From Candidatus Planktophila limnetica (GTDB lineage Bacteria > Actinomycetota > Actinomycetes > Nanopelagicales > Nanopelagicaceae), in contig NZ_CP016782.1 in NCBI RefSeq assembly GCF_002288365.1, forward strand, positions 1,178,001-1,242,000: a DNA stretch of 64,000 nt. The letters are read 5' to 3'. How positions within the stretch are numbered: the first letter of the stretch is position 1; each line of letters opens with the position of its first letter. The notes beneath the pieces were generated by a model. The model saw only the letters and a list, made by a program, of their open reading frames with translations, was not told where the DNA came from and searched no databases. A program made the translations under genes and the position numbers. Shown piece by piece: positions 9,605 through 16,555 of this stretch.

Positions 9605-10017
9605 GCACAGAAGCACCAAACAGAGTTGCAATAACTGGTCCTGGATTAAAAAAGCAAGGTGTTGTTGTATTACAAACCTTATTTATCGCCCTCTTCACAC
9701 TCCTTGAACTCTGGATCCGAAGCGGTGTCGGAATCGTTACAGGTGTAGTTCTCTGTCTTGCTGTCTTCGGTGGTGTTCGCCTTGGGCGCGCTGGCACACG
9801 TTATGTCAGCGTTGTCACTCCACCCTTAGCTTTTGCCGGCACAATTTTGGTAAGCGTGATTCTTTCTGGGGGCTTCAAAATTAGTCAAATAGGTATCGAC
9901 TTTATTGCAGCCCTTGCCAGCGTCGCACCTTACTTAATCATTAGTGCGCTCTATGGATGGTTTATGTATTTCAATGAGAAGGCAAAGTCGCGTCCATCTC
10001 GTAAATCAGCTGCATAA
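9601..10017 (+). CDS. Small actinobacterial membrane protein (DUF6542-like)
   Basis: A 138-residue protein with about four hydrophobic segments (roughly 20-38, 42-60, 73-92 and 99-120) and a basic tail ending KSRPSRKSAA. It resembles the DUF6542 family of actinobacterial membrane proteins, whose function is unknown. The start ATG overlaps the rmuC stop by 4 nt (ATGA), so translation is probably coupled to rmuC. Confidence 0.75.
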   Translation: MSTEAPNRVAITGPGLKKQGVVVLQTLFIALFTLLELWIRSGVGIVTGVVLCLAVFGGVRLGRAGTRYVSVVTPPLAFAGTILVSVILSGGFKISQIGIDFIAALASVAPYLIISALYGWFMYFNEKAKSRPSRKSAA

Positions 10018-10021
10018 GTAC

Positions 10022-10027
10022 TACATT
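10022..10027 (+). promoter_or_regulatory. Candidate -10 box for the 76-residue protein
   Basis: TACATT is followed by exactly 6 nt and then the ATG at 10034, the leaderless spacing. It lies just after the preceding stop, so the small gene may have its own promoter. Confidence 0.4.
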
Positions 10028-10033
10028 AAAAAC

Positions 10034-10264
10034 ATGCCTAAATTTCTAGTTGGAGTTGCACTCGCACTTGCTCTTAGTTTTGCACCAATAGCTCAGGCAC
10101 AAGCATTTCAGCACTCAATAACAATACTTTCCGAAGATGAAGAAGGACCAGAAAATCCAGAGCACCTTGATCACGATAGTGATGACATTCAATTCGTTAT
10201 CTTGGGTGTTGTTATTGGCTTAGGTATTGCAGGTGTAATTATCTATCGTCGCTTCAAGAAATAA
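10034..10264 (+). CDS. Small membrane-anchored protein with acidic/His segment
   Basis: A 76-residue protein of unknown function. An N-terminal hydrophobic signal segment (residues 2-21, ending AQAQA) would be cleaved or serve as an anchor. A short polar region follows, rich in Asp, Glu and His (SEDEEGPENPEHLDHDSDD), then a C-terminal transmembrane helix at about 53-72 with a basic YRRFKK end. The topology implies an acidic, His-containing loop outside the membrane, perhaps binding cations; that is inference. The longer open frame upstream overlaps the DUF6542-like gene and lacks homologous character, so I start at 10034. It converges with moeA across 2 nt. Confidence 0.65.
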   Translation: MPKFLVGVALALALSFAPIAQAQAFQHSITILSEDEEGPENPEHLDHDSDDIQFVILGVVIGLGIAGVIIYRRFKK

Positions 10265-10266
10265 AG

Positions 10267-11418
10267 TTAAGGTAGCGGTAACCAGGCGACCATCTCGCCT
10301 TCTTCCATAGATTTTTCCGCCACAGCAAAGCCAGTTGAGTGTGCAAGTCCGCGCAACATTGCAGATCCTAAATATTCGCCCATTTCAAACCAACCATCGA
10401 CAATATTTCCTAAGACTAAACGTGTGAAACCTTCTGGAACATTAATATCATCGCCTGTAACAATCTGATGAAGCTCTGCTTCTTTGCGGCCCATCAGTGC
10501 ATCAATTACTGGTTGGCCAAGAGTTAGAAGCGCAACAATTGCTGATTGCGGATTACCAGGTAAGCCAACAAAAGGTACTTTGTTTATGTGTGCCAAAACC
10601 ATTGGGTGTCCTGGGCGCACTTTCACACGATCAATAATTAGTTCGCCTTTGAGCGCAGCAATCGCAGCGCGCACGTGATCGCGTGGTCCATCTGCTGTGC
10701 CAGCAGTTGTAAAGACAACGTCGCTGTTTTTTGCAGCAGCTGCAAATGCTTTGGTCACAAGATCTAGCTCATCTGAAACATAATGAGTTGCAATAACTTC
10801 AACACCTAGTTTGTGCAACCATCCAGGCAACTGTGGTCCAAGCGCATCACGAACTAATCCATCATGGGGTAATCCATCTAAAACAATTTCATCACCGAGT
10901 AAAATAATTGTGGCTTTAGGTATGCGAACTACTTCAAGTAAGTCGTGTCCCGCAGCTGCTAATAAACCAATTAATCCTGGATTAAGAACTGTTCCAGCCG
11001 TTGCTAGGACTTCACCCTTATTGCTTTCAAGCCCAGCGGGGCGAATCTCTTGTCCTTCTTTTACTTCGCCATTTAAATTATCGCCATCAACAGTTGCAAT
11101 TTCCCAACGAATTATTCCGAATGTTTTATCAGGGATAACCGCACCCGTTGCAATTTTGACGGCAGTGCCTTCTTTGAGGCCGCCTTTCATAGGCGCACCG
11201 GCTTTTACTTCACCAACAATTCTCCATGGCCCTTTGCCACACACTGCATATCCATCCATTGCAGATGTTGGATATGTTGGAAGTTCTACGAGTGCAATAG
11301 CATCGGTTGCAAGTGTGCGATCAACACATAGATTTAAGCTTATTTTTTCTGAAGGTAATTTCTTCCAAAAACTGTAGGCCTCAACTCTTGCTTGTTCCCA
11401 GTGAGCTTCTTGAATCAT
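10267..11418 (-). CDS. moeA: Molybdopterin molybdenumtransferase MoeA
   Basis: A 383-residue enzyme that inserts molybdate into adenylylated molybdopterin in molybdenum cofactor synthesis. The N-terminal MoeA signature TSAMDGYA, followed by the GEVKAGAP and IATGAVIP region, precedes the MogA-like domain with TAGTADGPRDHV, VRPGHPM and FVGLPGNPQSA. It is the last gene of a chain behind an amino-acid ABC transporter: its ATG overlaps the stop of the DUF6457-type gene (ATGA). No other Mo-cofactor synthesis gene or molybdoenzyme is in the window. Confidence 0.9.
   Translation of the reverse strand: MIQEAHWEQARVEAYSFWKKLPSEKISLNLCVDRTLATDAIALVELPTYPTSAMDGYAVCGKGPWRIVGEVKAGAPMKGGLKEGTAVKIATGAVIPDKTFGIIRWEIATVDGDNLNGEVKEGQEIRPAGLESNKGEVLATAGTVLNPGLIGLLAAAGHDLLEVVRIPKATIILLGDEIVLDGLPHDGLVRDALGPQLPGWLHKLGVEVIATHYVSDELDLVTKAFAAAAKNSDVVFTTAGTADGPRDHVRAAIAALKGELIIDRVKVRPGHPMVLAHINKVPFVGLPGNPQSAIVALLTLGQPVIDALMGRKEAELHQIVTGDDINVPEGFTRLVLGNIVDGWFEMGEYLGSAMLRGLAHSTGFAVAEKSMEEGEMVAWLPLP
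10284..10300 (+). terminator. Terminator-like hairpin inside the 3' end of moeA
   Basis: AGGCGA (10284-10289), loop CCATC, then TCGCCT (10295-10300) is a perfect 6-bp stem starting 20 nt after the stop of the small plus-strand gene, followed by TCTTCC. It could end that transcript although it lies in antisense moeA coding sequence. Confidence 0.35.
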
Positions 11419-11639
11419 GTGGTGCTTGGCCAGCCCTTTGCTAACTTCTCAATCTTTGCTGCAACATCTGCTGGGTTTGCGCCATGTGCTACAGCTACTC
11501 CCATTAAATATGTTGTAACCGGAGCAGCTTTACGTTCTGTGGCATGTGCAGCTTCACGGGCTACATCTAAAATTGCATCGTTATCAAATGAAACGTCCAA
11601 GCCAAGTTCTTTTTGTACTGCTGCAATCCAGTCGTTCAT
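11415..11639 (-). CDS. DUF6457-type small protein
   Basis: A 74-residue, mostly helical protein starting MNDWIAAVQKELGLD, with the conserved AHATERKAAPVTTYLMG and a KLAKGWPSTT end, a pattern I recognise from the actinobacterial DUF6457 family. That domain is often found next to or fused with MobA-type nucleotidyltransferases, which agrees with moeA following directly. I chose the ATG at 11639 because it overlaps the stop of the 39-residue gene (ATGA); an in-frame GTG three codons upstream is possible. Both flanking junctions are 4-nt overlaps, so the three small-to-large genes form one translational unit. Confidence 0.75.
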   Translation of the reverse strand: MNDWIAAVQKELGLDVSFDNDAILDVAREAAHATERKAAPVTTYLMGVAVAHGANPADVAAKIEKLAKGWPSTT

Positions 11640-11755
11640 CGAGGACACGTGCAGCGATTTTGTTCAGGAACATCAAAGAGAGCTTCTTCAATATGTTCAC
11701 CACAACCTGACCACGTTGGTTTTTTGCAACTACTACACATTACTTGTGAACACAT
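11636..11755 (-). CDS. 39-residue Cys-rich probable zinc-binding protein
   Basis: A very short open frame starting ATG TGT TCA. The product has Cys at 2, 7, 10, 18, 35 and 37 and His at 21 (CSSCKKPTWSGCGEH, then RCTCPR at the end), the spacing of a small zinc ribbon. I recognise similar tiny conserved proteins with a CxxC...TWxGCGxH core in other actinobacteria, usually unannotated. It starts 9 nt after the ABC ATPase stop, and its TGA overlaps the next ATG, which supports real translation. Function unknown; metal binding is inference. Confidence 0.75.
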   Translation of the reverse strand: MCSQVMCSSCKKPTWSGCGEHIEEALFDVPEQNRCTCPR

Positions 11756-11764
11756 AGCTACAGT

Positions 11765-12511
11765 CTACAATCTTCCGGCTTGATGCACGCGCTTTAAAAA
11801 CTCTTGAGTCTTCGGATTCGTTGGATTGCGAAGAACTGCCTCAGCGCTACCTCTTTCAAGAATGTTTCCTGATTCTAGGAAGCAGACCTCATCGGCAACT
11901 TGAGTAGCAAATCCCATTTCATGCGTTGCAAGAACCATTGTCATTCCATCATGCTTAAGGTCACGAACAATGCTGAGAACTTCATTAACAAGTACTGGAT
12001 CAAGTGCGGATGTGATTTCATCGAGCAATAAGAGACGTGGATTAACAGCCAAAGACCGAATGATTGCCACGCGCTGTTGTTGTCCACCAGATAAACGATC
12101 TGGGTATTGATCTGCTTTATCGGCTAAATCAAAGCGAGTAAGCAGTGCCTTAGCGGCGCTACGCGCTTCTTCAACAGATTTGCCTTGGACTTTCACAGGA
12201 GCAAGTGTGATGTTTTCTAAAACTGTTTTGTGAGGAAATAGGTTAAAAGATTGAAAGACCATTCCCAGTTTGCGTCGTACATCATCAACATTAATGAGTG
12301 GATCAGAAATCTCTTTTCCATCAAGCAGAATCTGTCCATCATCGATTGTTTCGAGCAAATTAATGCAGCGCAGCAAGGTTGATTTACCAGAACCAGATGC
12401 ACCGATTAAAACTGTGGCTGTGTGTTCGGGAACTACAAGTGAGAGGTTATTCAGGACAACTTCTTCACCAAAAGATTTACGAACGTCTTTTAGCTCTAGG
12501 ACATAGCTCAT
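11765..12511 (-). CDS. Polar amino-acid ABC transporter, ATP-binding protein
   Basis: GlnQ/HisP-type ATPase, 248 residues. Walker A is GASGSGKST, the Q-loop is VFQSFNLFPH, the ABC signature is LSGGQQQR, Walker B is LLLLDEITSALDP and the switch His is in ATHEMGF. It powers import of an amino acid together with the permease and binding protein immediately upstream; the start overlaps the permease stop as TAATG. The substrate cannot be read from the ATPase. Confidence 0.93.
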   Translation of the reverse strand: MSYVLELKDVRKSFGEEVVLNNLSLVVPEHTATVLIGASGSGKSTLLRCINLLETIDDGQILLDGKEISDPLINVDDVRRKLGMVFQSFNLFPHKTVLENITLAPVKVQGKSVEEARSAAKALLTRFDLADKADQYPDRLSGGQQQRVAIIRSLAVNPRLLLLDEITSALDPVLVNEVLSIVRDLKHDGMTMVLATHEMGFATQVADEVCFLESGNILERGSAEAVLRNPTNPKTQEFLKRVHQAGRL

Positions 12512-13377
12512 TAGATTGCACCTTCTGAGCTCTGTGCATTTGTGCGCTGTCTAATCGCTCTATCTGTATAACGAGTCATCGGAATTGTGATGAGCAAGAA
12601 CAAGATTGCAGCCACAACATATGGCGTGTAATTAAATGTTCGGCTTGCATTAATTTGCGCCGCACGTACCGCATCAGTCACGCCAAGAATTGAAACAAGA
12701 CCAGTGTCTTTAAGCAGCGATACAAAGTCATTGAGAAGTGGCGGGACAACTCGTCTAATTGCCTGAGGCAAAACCACATAACGCATTGTTTGACCTGAAG
12801 ACAGACCGAGTGATCGCGCAGCTGCTCTCTGACTTGGATGAATAGAAAGAATTCCACTTCGAATAACTTCGGCAACGTATGCAGAATAAGTCAGCACAAC
12901 TGCCACTGTTCCCAGGAAAATTACATTGCTAGAAATTCCTTTTAGTCCAAGTGCTGGAACACCAAAGCCAACAAGTAAAATAATCAAGATAAGTGGGGCA
13001 CCGCGGAAAATGTCGACGTAGGCGGTTGCTAAAAATCTAAATGGAGTAAGCGTTGGTGACTTTGTTGTGCGCAATAGGGCCAGGCCCAATGCAATGACAC
13101 CGATGGCAGCGCCACCAATAAAAGTAAGTTGAAGGTTGATCCATAAGCCTTGTAATACCTTTGGAAGTACTTCTTTGCCATATTCAATATCAAAAAAAGT
13201 ACTTTTTACTGTCTGCCAGCCAGGAGAAGTCACAAGAACGAGTGCAAGTGTTCCTAGAACAAACAAAGAAGAGAGCGCAGCAATAAGGACTTGCTTGCGG
13301 TTAATTGCCCGACGCGATCCTTGACGCTCTAATTCACGTGAGCTTGGCGACCACGCAGAGTTTTTTCTCTCTGTCAT
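12511..13377 (-). CDS. Polar amino-acid ABC transporter, permease
   Basis: HisM/GlnP-type permease, 288 residues. A basic cytoplasmic N-terminus is followed by a transmembrane segment at about 32-50, an extra periplasmic loop, then the core membrane domain with FRGAPLILIILL and the EAA loop AARSLGLSSGQTMRYVVLPQAIR. I chose the ATG at 13377 (MTERKNS) over an in-frame TTG three codons upstream. It lies 36 nt after the binding-protein stop and overlaps the ATPase start. Confidence 0.9.
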   Translation of the reverse strand: MTERKNSAWSPSSRELERQGSRRAINRKQVLIAALSSLFVLGTLALVLVTSPGWQTVKSTFFDIEYGKEVLPKVLQGLWINLQLTFIGGAAIGVIALGLALLRTTKSPTLTPFRFLATAYVDIFRGAPLILIILLVGFGVPALGLKGISSNVIFLGTVAVVLTYSAYVAEVIRSGILSIHPSQRAAARSLGLSSGQTMRYVVLPQAIRRVVPPLLNDFVSLLKDTGLVSILGVTDAVRAAQINASRTFNYTPYVVAAILFLLITIPMTRYTDRAIRQRTNAQSSEGAI

Positions 13378-13413
13378 GGTCGCCAAACTACCGTGTTTAC
13401 TTCTGGTTATTAC

Positions 13414-14262
13414 TTATGGCTTTAATACTGGCGCGCCAGCATCAGTTGCAAGCCACTTATCAGTGATTGCAGCCAGTGTTCCATCAGTTGTGATTGCATC
13501 AACTGCTCCAGAAACACAAGAGGTCAACTTGCTGCCCTTTGTTAGCAAGAGACCAAATTGATCTCCGCTTCCAGTAGAAGGAAGTTGGCCGACGATTAGA
13601 CCATTTGGAACTTCAACACCAGATAGGTAGAAAGCTGTTGGAAGATCAACAACTAATCCGTCAATCTGCTTATTCTTCAATGCTGATACACCTGCTGCGT
13701 TGTCATTGAATACCTGTGGCTTTGCACCAATCTGGTTTTCAATTGCATCAAGTGATGTTGTTCCAACTGCGGCTCCAAGCTTGGCACCCTTGAGGTCTGC
13801 AAGTGAAGTCTTTCCATCAATCTTGCTTCCCTTGAAGGAAACGATTGCTTGTGGCGCTGTGTAGTAAGGAGATGAGAAATCAACAGCAGTCTTGCGCTCA
13901 TCTGTAATTGAGAATTGCTGCAAGTTAAAGTCGAAGTTCTTTTCTCCTGGTGTTACAGCGGAATCAAATGTTGTGCGAACCCATACAACTTCTTCATTTG
14001 TAAATCCGAGTTGTGTTGCAACTGCGTATGCAACTGCGCCTTCGAAGCCTTCGCCAGATTCTGGCTTGTCATCGATAACCCATGGGTAGTAAGCAGGCTC
14101 ACCAGTTGCGATAGTTAATTTACCTGCTGTAACTGTTGCAAGATCAGCCTTTGCACATGATGCTGCTGTTTCAGTTGTCGCAGAGTCAGATGATGAACAT
14201 CCTGTAAGTGTTAGTGCTGCAGCAATTACTACAGCTGAAAAAATTCCAAAACGCTTTTTCAC
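13414..14262 (-). CDS. Amino-acid ABC transporter, lipid-anchored substrate-binding protein
   Basis: Family 3 extracellular solute-binding protein, 282 residues. The signal peptide ends in the lipobox LTGC (Cys at about 22), so the protein is anchored to the outer face of the membrane. The binding fold includes LTIATGEPAYYPWV, EGFEGAVAYAVA, FDFNLQQFSIT.ER and VDFSSPYY. The start is GTG at 14262, preceded by AAGAGGAG 6-7 nt upstream, one of the better Shine-Dalgarno sites here, so this operon is leadered. The leader side includes the structured block at 14337-14413. Confidence 0.92.
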   Translation of the reverse strand: MKKRFGIFSAVVIAAALTLTGCSSSDSATTETAASCAKADLATVTAGKLTIATGEPAYYPWVIDDKPESGEGFEGAVAYAVATQLGFTNEEVVWVRTTFDSAVTPGEKNFDFNLQQFSITDERKTAVDFSSPYYTAPQAIVSFKGSKIDGKTSLADLKGAKLGAAVGTTSLDAIENQIGAKPQVFNDNAAGVSALKNKQIDGLVVDLPTAFYLSGVEVPNGLIVGQLPSTGSGDQFGLLLTKGSKLTSCVSGAVDAITTDGTLAAITDKWLATDAGAPVLKP

Positions 14263-14336
14263 AAGTTCTCCTCTTAGGTGGATTGTTATAAGCGAAGAAT
14301 ATAAAGATGAGTTATTAATGTCTACACGCGAGTTAT

Positions 14337-14413
14337 GTGCAAAAGGCCACGCTGCGCTGAGGGCTGCGCGCCATCTGGGGCAGGTCCAGGCAATAATTGC
14401 ACGGCATTTTGCC
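14337..14413. other. GC-rich, potentially structured RNA block
   Basis: The 214-bp gap between the binding-protein gene and psiE holds a GC-rich stretch unlike its AT-rich flanks. GTGCAA (14337-14342) pairs with TTGCAC (14397-14402) and encloses two hairpins: GGC/GCGC (14345-14347, 14354-14357) with GCGC/GCC (14366-14372), and CTGG (14375-14378) with CCAG (14386-14389). GGCA/TGCC (14403-14413) makes a third hairpin outside. The three-way-junction form fits a leader RNA on either strand. I could not match it to a known riboswitch or ncRNA. Confidence 0.35.
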
Positions 14414-14476
14414 CTAAATATTGCGCGAGTTTAATGAGGCACTTACCCTTGAGCATATCTAGTGAGGGCGGTCGAT

Positions 14477-14962
14477 ATGAAGTACAAATCAGTCAAGGGT
14501 TTATTGACAAAAGATGAGTCACTTATCCCTGTAACTTTCATCGATAAACTTGAAGATATTTTGCACGGGTTTCTTGGAATTCTTTTATTTATTATTTCCA
14601 TCTTGGCTGCTGGTTACACCCTGCAACGCCTAATTGAAACCCGTCCATTCTTTCCACTAGGGATGATCCAAGGAATCAATGACATTCTCTTTGTGATCAT
14701 CATTCTAGAAATTATGAGAACGGTAATCGTTAGATTTACCGATGGTATTTTTCAACTAGATAACTTCTTAATTATCGGAGTTATCGCAGCGGTTCGACAC
14801 ATTCTGACAGTTGGTGCATCACTAACAATGGAAAAAGAAAAGACTGAAGAATATTTCAACCGGGCACTAACAGAAATGGGTGTTAACACTGGAATCGTGC
14901 TAGCCCTTGTCTTTGCATTATTTTTATCTCGCGCAGCTCGTAAGTCTGGCACCTCTAAATAA
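14477..14962 (+). CDS. PsiE-family membrane protein
   Basis: A 161-residue integral membrane protein with about four transmembrane helices (roughly 27-48, 60-82, 92-112 and 135-152) and a C-terminal basic tail. IMRTVIVRFTDG followed by IIGVIAAVRHIL is characteristic of the phosphate-starvation-inducible PsiE family; its molecular role is unknown. I start at the ATG 14477 (GAGGG 8 nt upstream) rather than the in-frame GTG five codons earlier. It stands alone, with tRNA-Tyr on the other strand 12 nt past its end. Confidence 0.8.
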   Translation: MKYKSVKGLLTKDESLIPVTFIDKLEDILHGFLGILLFIISILAAGYTLQRLIETRPFFPLGMIQGINDILFVIIILEIMRTVIVRFTDGIFQLDNFLIIGVIAAVRHILTVGASLTMEKEKTEEYFNRALTEMGVNTGIVLALVFALFLSRAARKSGTSK

Positions 14963-14974
14963 AGTTCTTCTTAC

Positions 14975-15059
14975 TGGTGGCGGGTGAAGGATTTGAACCT
15001 TCGAAGGCAGAGCCGGGGGATTTACAGTCCCCTCCCATTGGCCGCTCGGGCAACCCGCC
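14975..15059 (-). tRNA. tRNA-Tyr (anticodon GTA), CCA encoded
   Basis: Read on the minus strand, GGCGGGT at the 5' end pairs with ACCCGCC at the 3' end, followed by discriminator A and an encoded CCA. The anticodon loop is ACTGTAAAT with GTA, between GGGGG-type arms. The extra arm is long, as expected for bacterial tRNA-Tyr, and the T arm carries GGTTCAAATCC. It is the only tRNA gene I find in the window. Confidence 0.95.
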
Positions 15060-15069
15060 AAGGTCGAAC

Positions 15070-15097
15070 GTTTTACGGCGGGTGAAGATTACCTCAA
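15070..15097 (-). promoter_or_regulatory. Candidate tRNA-Tyr promoter
   Basis: On the minus strand TTGAGG (plus 15092-15097) is separated by 16 nt from TAAAAC (plus 15070-15075), which ends 10 nt before the mature tRNA 5' end. Spacing suits a sigma-70-type promoter, although the last -10 base is C. Confidence 0.4.
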
Positions 15098-15116
15098 ATT
15101 AATCGGTAGAGGTAAT
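15088..15116 (-). terminator. Hairpin at the copC stop, before tRNA-Tyr
   Basis: ATTACCTC (15088-15095) and GAGGTAAT (15109-15116) form a perfect 8-bp stem with a 13-nt loop holding the copC stop. There is no U-tract, so it may be a weak terminator or a processing site between copC and the tRNA. It overlaps the candidate tRNA -35 box. Confidence 0.35.
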
Positions 15117-15617
15117 TCGTCGCTTTCGTGAGCGAATAGCCAACCCAATTAAGAGCACTATTGCGCCACCAAGGATTATTGTGACAAGAGTGACTAGAAG
15201 ATTTGATCCAGATTCTGGTTCTGCTGCATTTTCATTCTGCGTTATTGGAACTATCGCTTCACTTAAATTAAATGTGAAACTTCCATTAAGTACGTGACCA
15301 TCAGCCGATGCAACTCGATACTTCACTTGGAATTGCCCAGTTTCTGAAGTTGTATTGAGCAAGCGAGTAATTACTGCGCCTTCCGTGCTCGTTTCCCCCA
15401 TACCAATGTCTTCACCACTTGGGGTCATAATCGAAATAGAGTTTCCGGTACCTAAATTCAACAATTCCTCATTAAATTCAAGTTCTATCTGTTCTGGTAA
15501 TTGTTGGATATTTGCTGCAGAACTTGGGTTAGATGAAACTAATTCTGAGTGAGCAAGAGCGGGTGGCATTAGAAAACTCAAAAGGGTTACAAGGGATAAA
15601 ACAAGTATTTTTCTCAT
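15099..15617 (-). CDS. CopC-domain copper-binding protein, membrane anchored
   Basis: A 172-residue exported protein. The signal peptide ends PPALA-H, leaving a mature N-terminal His (HSELVSSNP), a copper ligand in CopC; a second conserved element is ADGHVLNG at about 106-113. After a CopC beta-sandwich (about 23-120) and a polar linker comes one transmembrane helix (about 140-160) and a basic end, RSRKRR. There is no CopD membrane domain in the gene or next to it. The start overlaps the esterase stop by 4 nt (ATGA), so the two are co-translated. It probably binds or hands over copper outside the cell. Confidence 0.82.
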   Translation of the reverse strand: MRKILVLSLVTLLSFLMPPALAHSELVSSNPSSAANIQQLPEQIELEFNEELLNLGTGNSISIMTPSGEDIGMGETSTEGAVITRLLNTTSETGQFQVKYRVASADGHVLNGSFTFNLSEAIVPITQNENAAEPESGSNLLVTLVTIILGGAIVLLIGLAIRSRKRRITSTD

Positions 15618-16489
15618 GCGCTTTTCTTTGGTCGACTCAGTAGGAAAGTTATAACGCTTTCTGCAAAGGTAGCAGAGAGCTCGGGCGAGTGTTTACCTTT
15701 ATTTATGGTCCACATTTCAGAGGTAGCACTTGTTTTACACCCTTTGTATCTAAGGACTGTTGTTTCTGCTCCAGCTAATTTTCGATCTAAATCAAGTCGT
15801 GGAAGCACGCGGTAAGGTTTTTTACCGCATTCATTTAATTTGCCCCAAAGATCAATTGTTTTTCTAGCAGAAGGATATGCGCTGCCAAATAAGTATCCAC
15901 CTGTGTATGTAATAACAGCGTCATTGCTACCGTGGATTTGTAAGACGCTCACAGGAGAAGTTGGTCTACAACTCTTTGGATTTGAATATGTCATCCCTGC
16001 CAAACTAACAATTGCAGCTATTCGATCTGATTGATTACACGCCATTCGATGAGCCATGAATCCACCATTTGAATGCCCAATAATGTAAACACGAGCAGGG
16101 TCTACCGCGTGATCTTTGGAAACTGAATCAATAATGCTCAACAAATACGCTTCGTCATCGACTGTGCTCGAATCAAAGTTACAACAAGCAGGTGTTGCAT
16201 TCCAGAAAAGATATCCATTGGAATCTTTGCTGCCACTTGGATAGACAGTCAAAATTCCTTTTTGATCCGCCACTTTGCTTAGTTGGAAATAACTATCGGC
16301 ATATGGAGTATTTGCTGTGTATCCATGAAGAGCAATGAGTAAAGGAGCAGGGGTACCAGCCTGATAATTGCTTGGTAAAACTAAAGTAAATGGTCGATCT
16401 CCAGAATAAACAACATCGGCTGCCTGTGATTGTGAAATCGGGAGAACACTGAGCACTAAGAGTAAGAGGCACAGACGTACTCGAAACAT
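15614..16489 (-). CDS. Secreted PHB-depolymerase/LpqC-type esterase
   Basis: A 291-residue alpha/beta hydrolase with a signal peptide (cleavage near SQAADV). It shows the CE1/PHB-depolymerase-like pattern: LIALHGYTAN (oxyanion region), the nucleophile in GHSNGGFMAHR, LQIHGSNDAV with the acidic residue, and the final His in NKGKHSPE. Several Cys (CC in TPACCNF, plus later ones) could form disulfides outside the cell. Likely substrates are short esters, aryl esters or polyesters. The start ATG lies 11 nt after a TAGACT box on the minus strand. Confidence 0.8.
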   Translation of the reverse strand: MFRVRLCLLLLVLSVLPISQSQAADVVYSGDRPFTLVLPSNYQAGTPAPLLIALHGYTANTPYADSYFQLSKVADQKGILTVYPSGSKDSNGYLFWNATPACCNFDSSTVDDEAYLLSIIDSVSKDHAVDPARVYIIGHSNGGFMAHRMACNQSDRIAAIVSLAGMTYSNPKSCRPTSPVSVLQIHGSNDAVITYTGGYLFGSAYPSARKTIDLWGKLNECGKKPYRVLPRLDLDRKLAGAETTVLRYKGCKTSATSEMWTINKGKHSPELSATFAESVITFLLSRPKKSA

Positions 16490-16543
16490 GGTGAAAATCT
16501 AGTCTACGAATGCAAGAATTTCATAACTTTTCGGGTGAGAAGA

Positions 16544-16549
16544 TAAGAT
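16544..16549 (+). promoter_or_regulatory. Candidate -10 box for yajQ
   Basis: TAAGAT is followed by 6 nt (GAGCAA) and the yajQ ATG at 16556. This is the leaderless spacing; no Shine-Dalgarno is needed or seen. Confidence 0.45.
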
Positions 16550-16555
16550 GAGCAA

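Noticed and set aside
14376-14402. Resemblance of GGCAGGTCC to the SRP RNA (4.5S) core
   Set aside because: The diagnostic GGAAGGAAGCA that should follow the CAGGTCC core is absent, and the expected long hairpin does not form.
14318-14434. 38-codon open frame from ATG with leaderless-like upstream sequence, before psiE
   Set aside because: It uses codons rare in neighbouring genes (AGG, GGG, CTG, CAG), has no recognisable motif, and its GC-rich part is better explained by RNA pairing. A leader peptide is not excluded.
14335-14517. Cys-containing plus-strand frame overlapping the psiE start
   Set aside because: The Cys pattern is an artefact of TGC/TGT in the GC-rich RNA block; the frame then runs out of phase through psiE.
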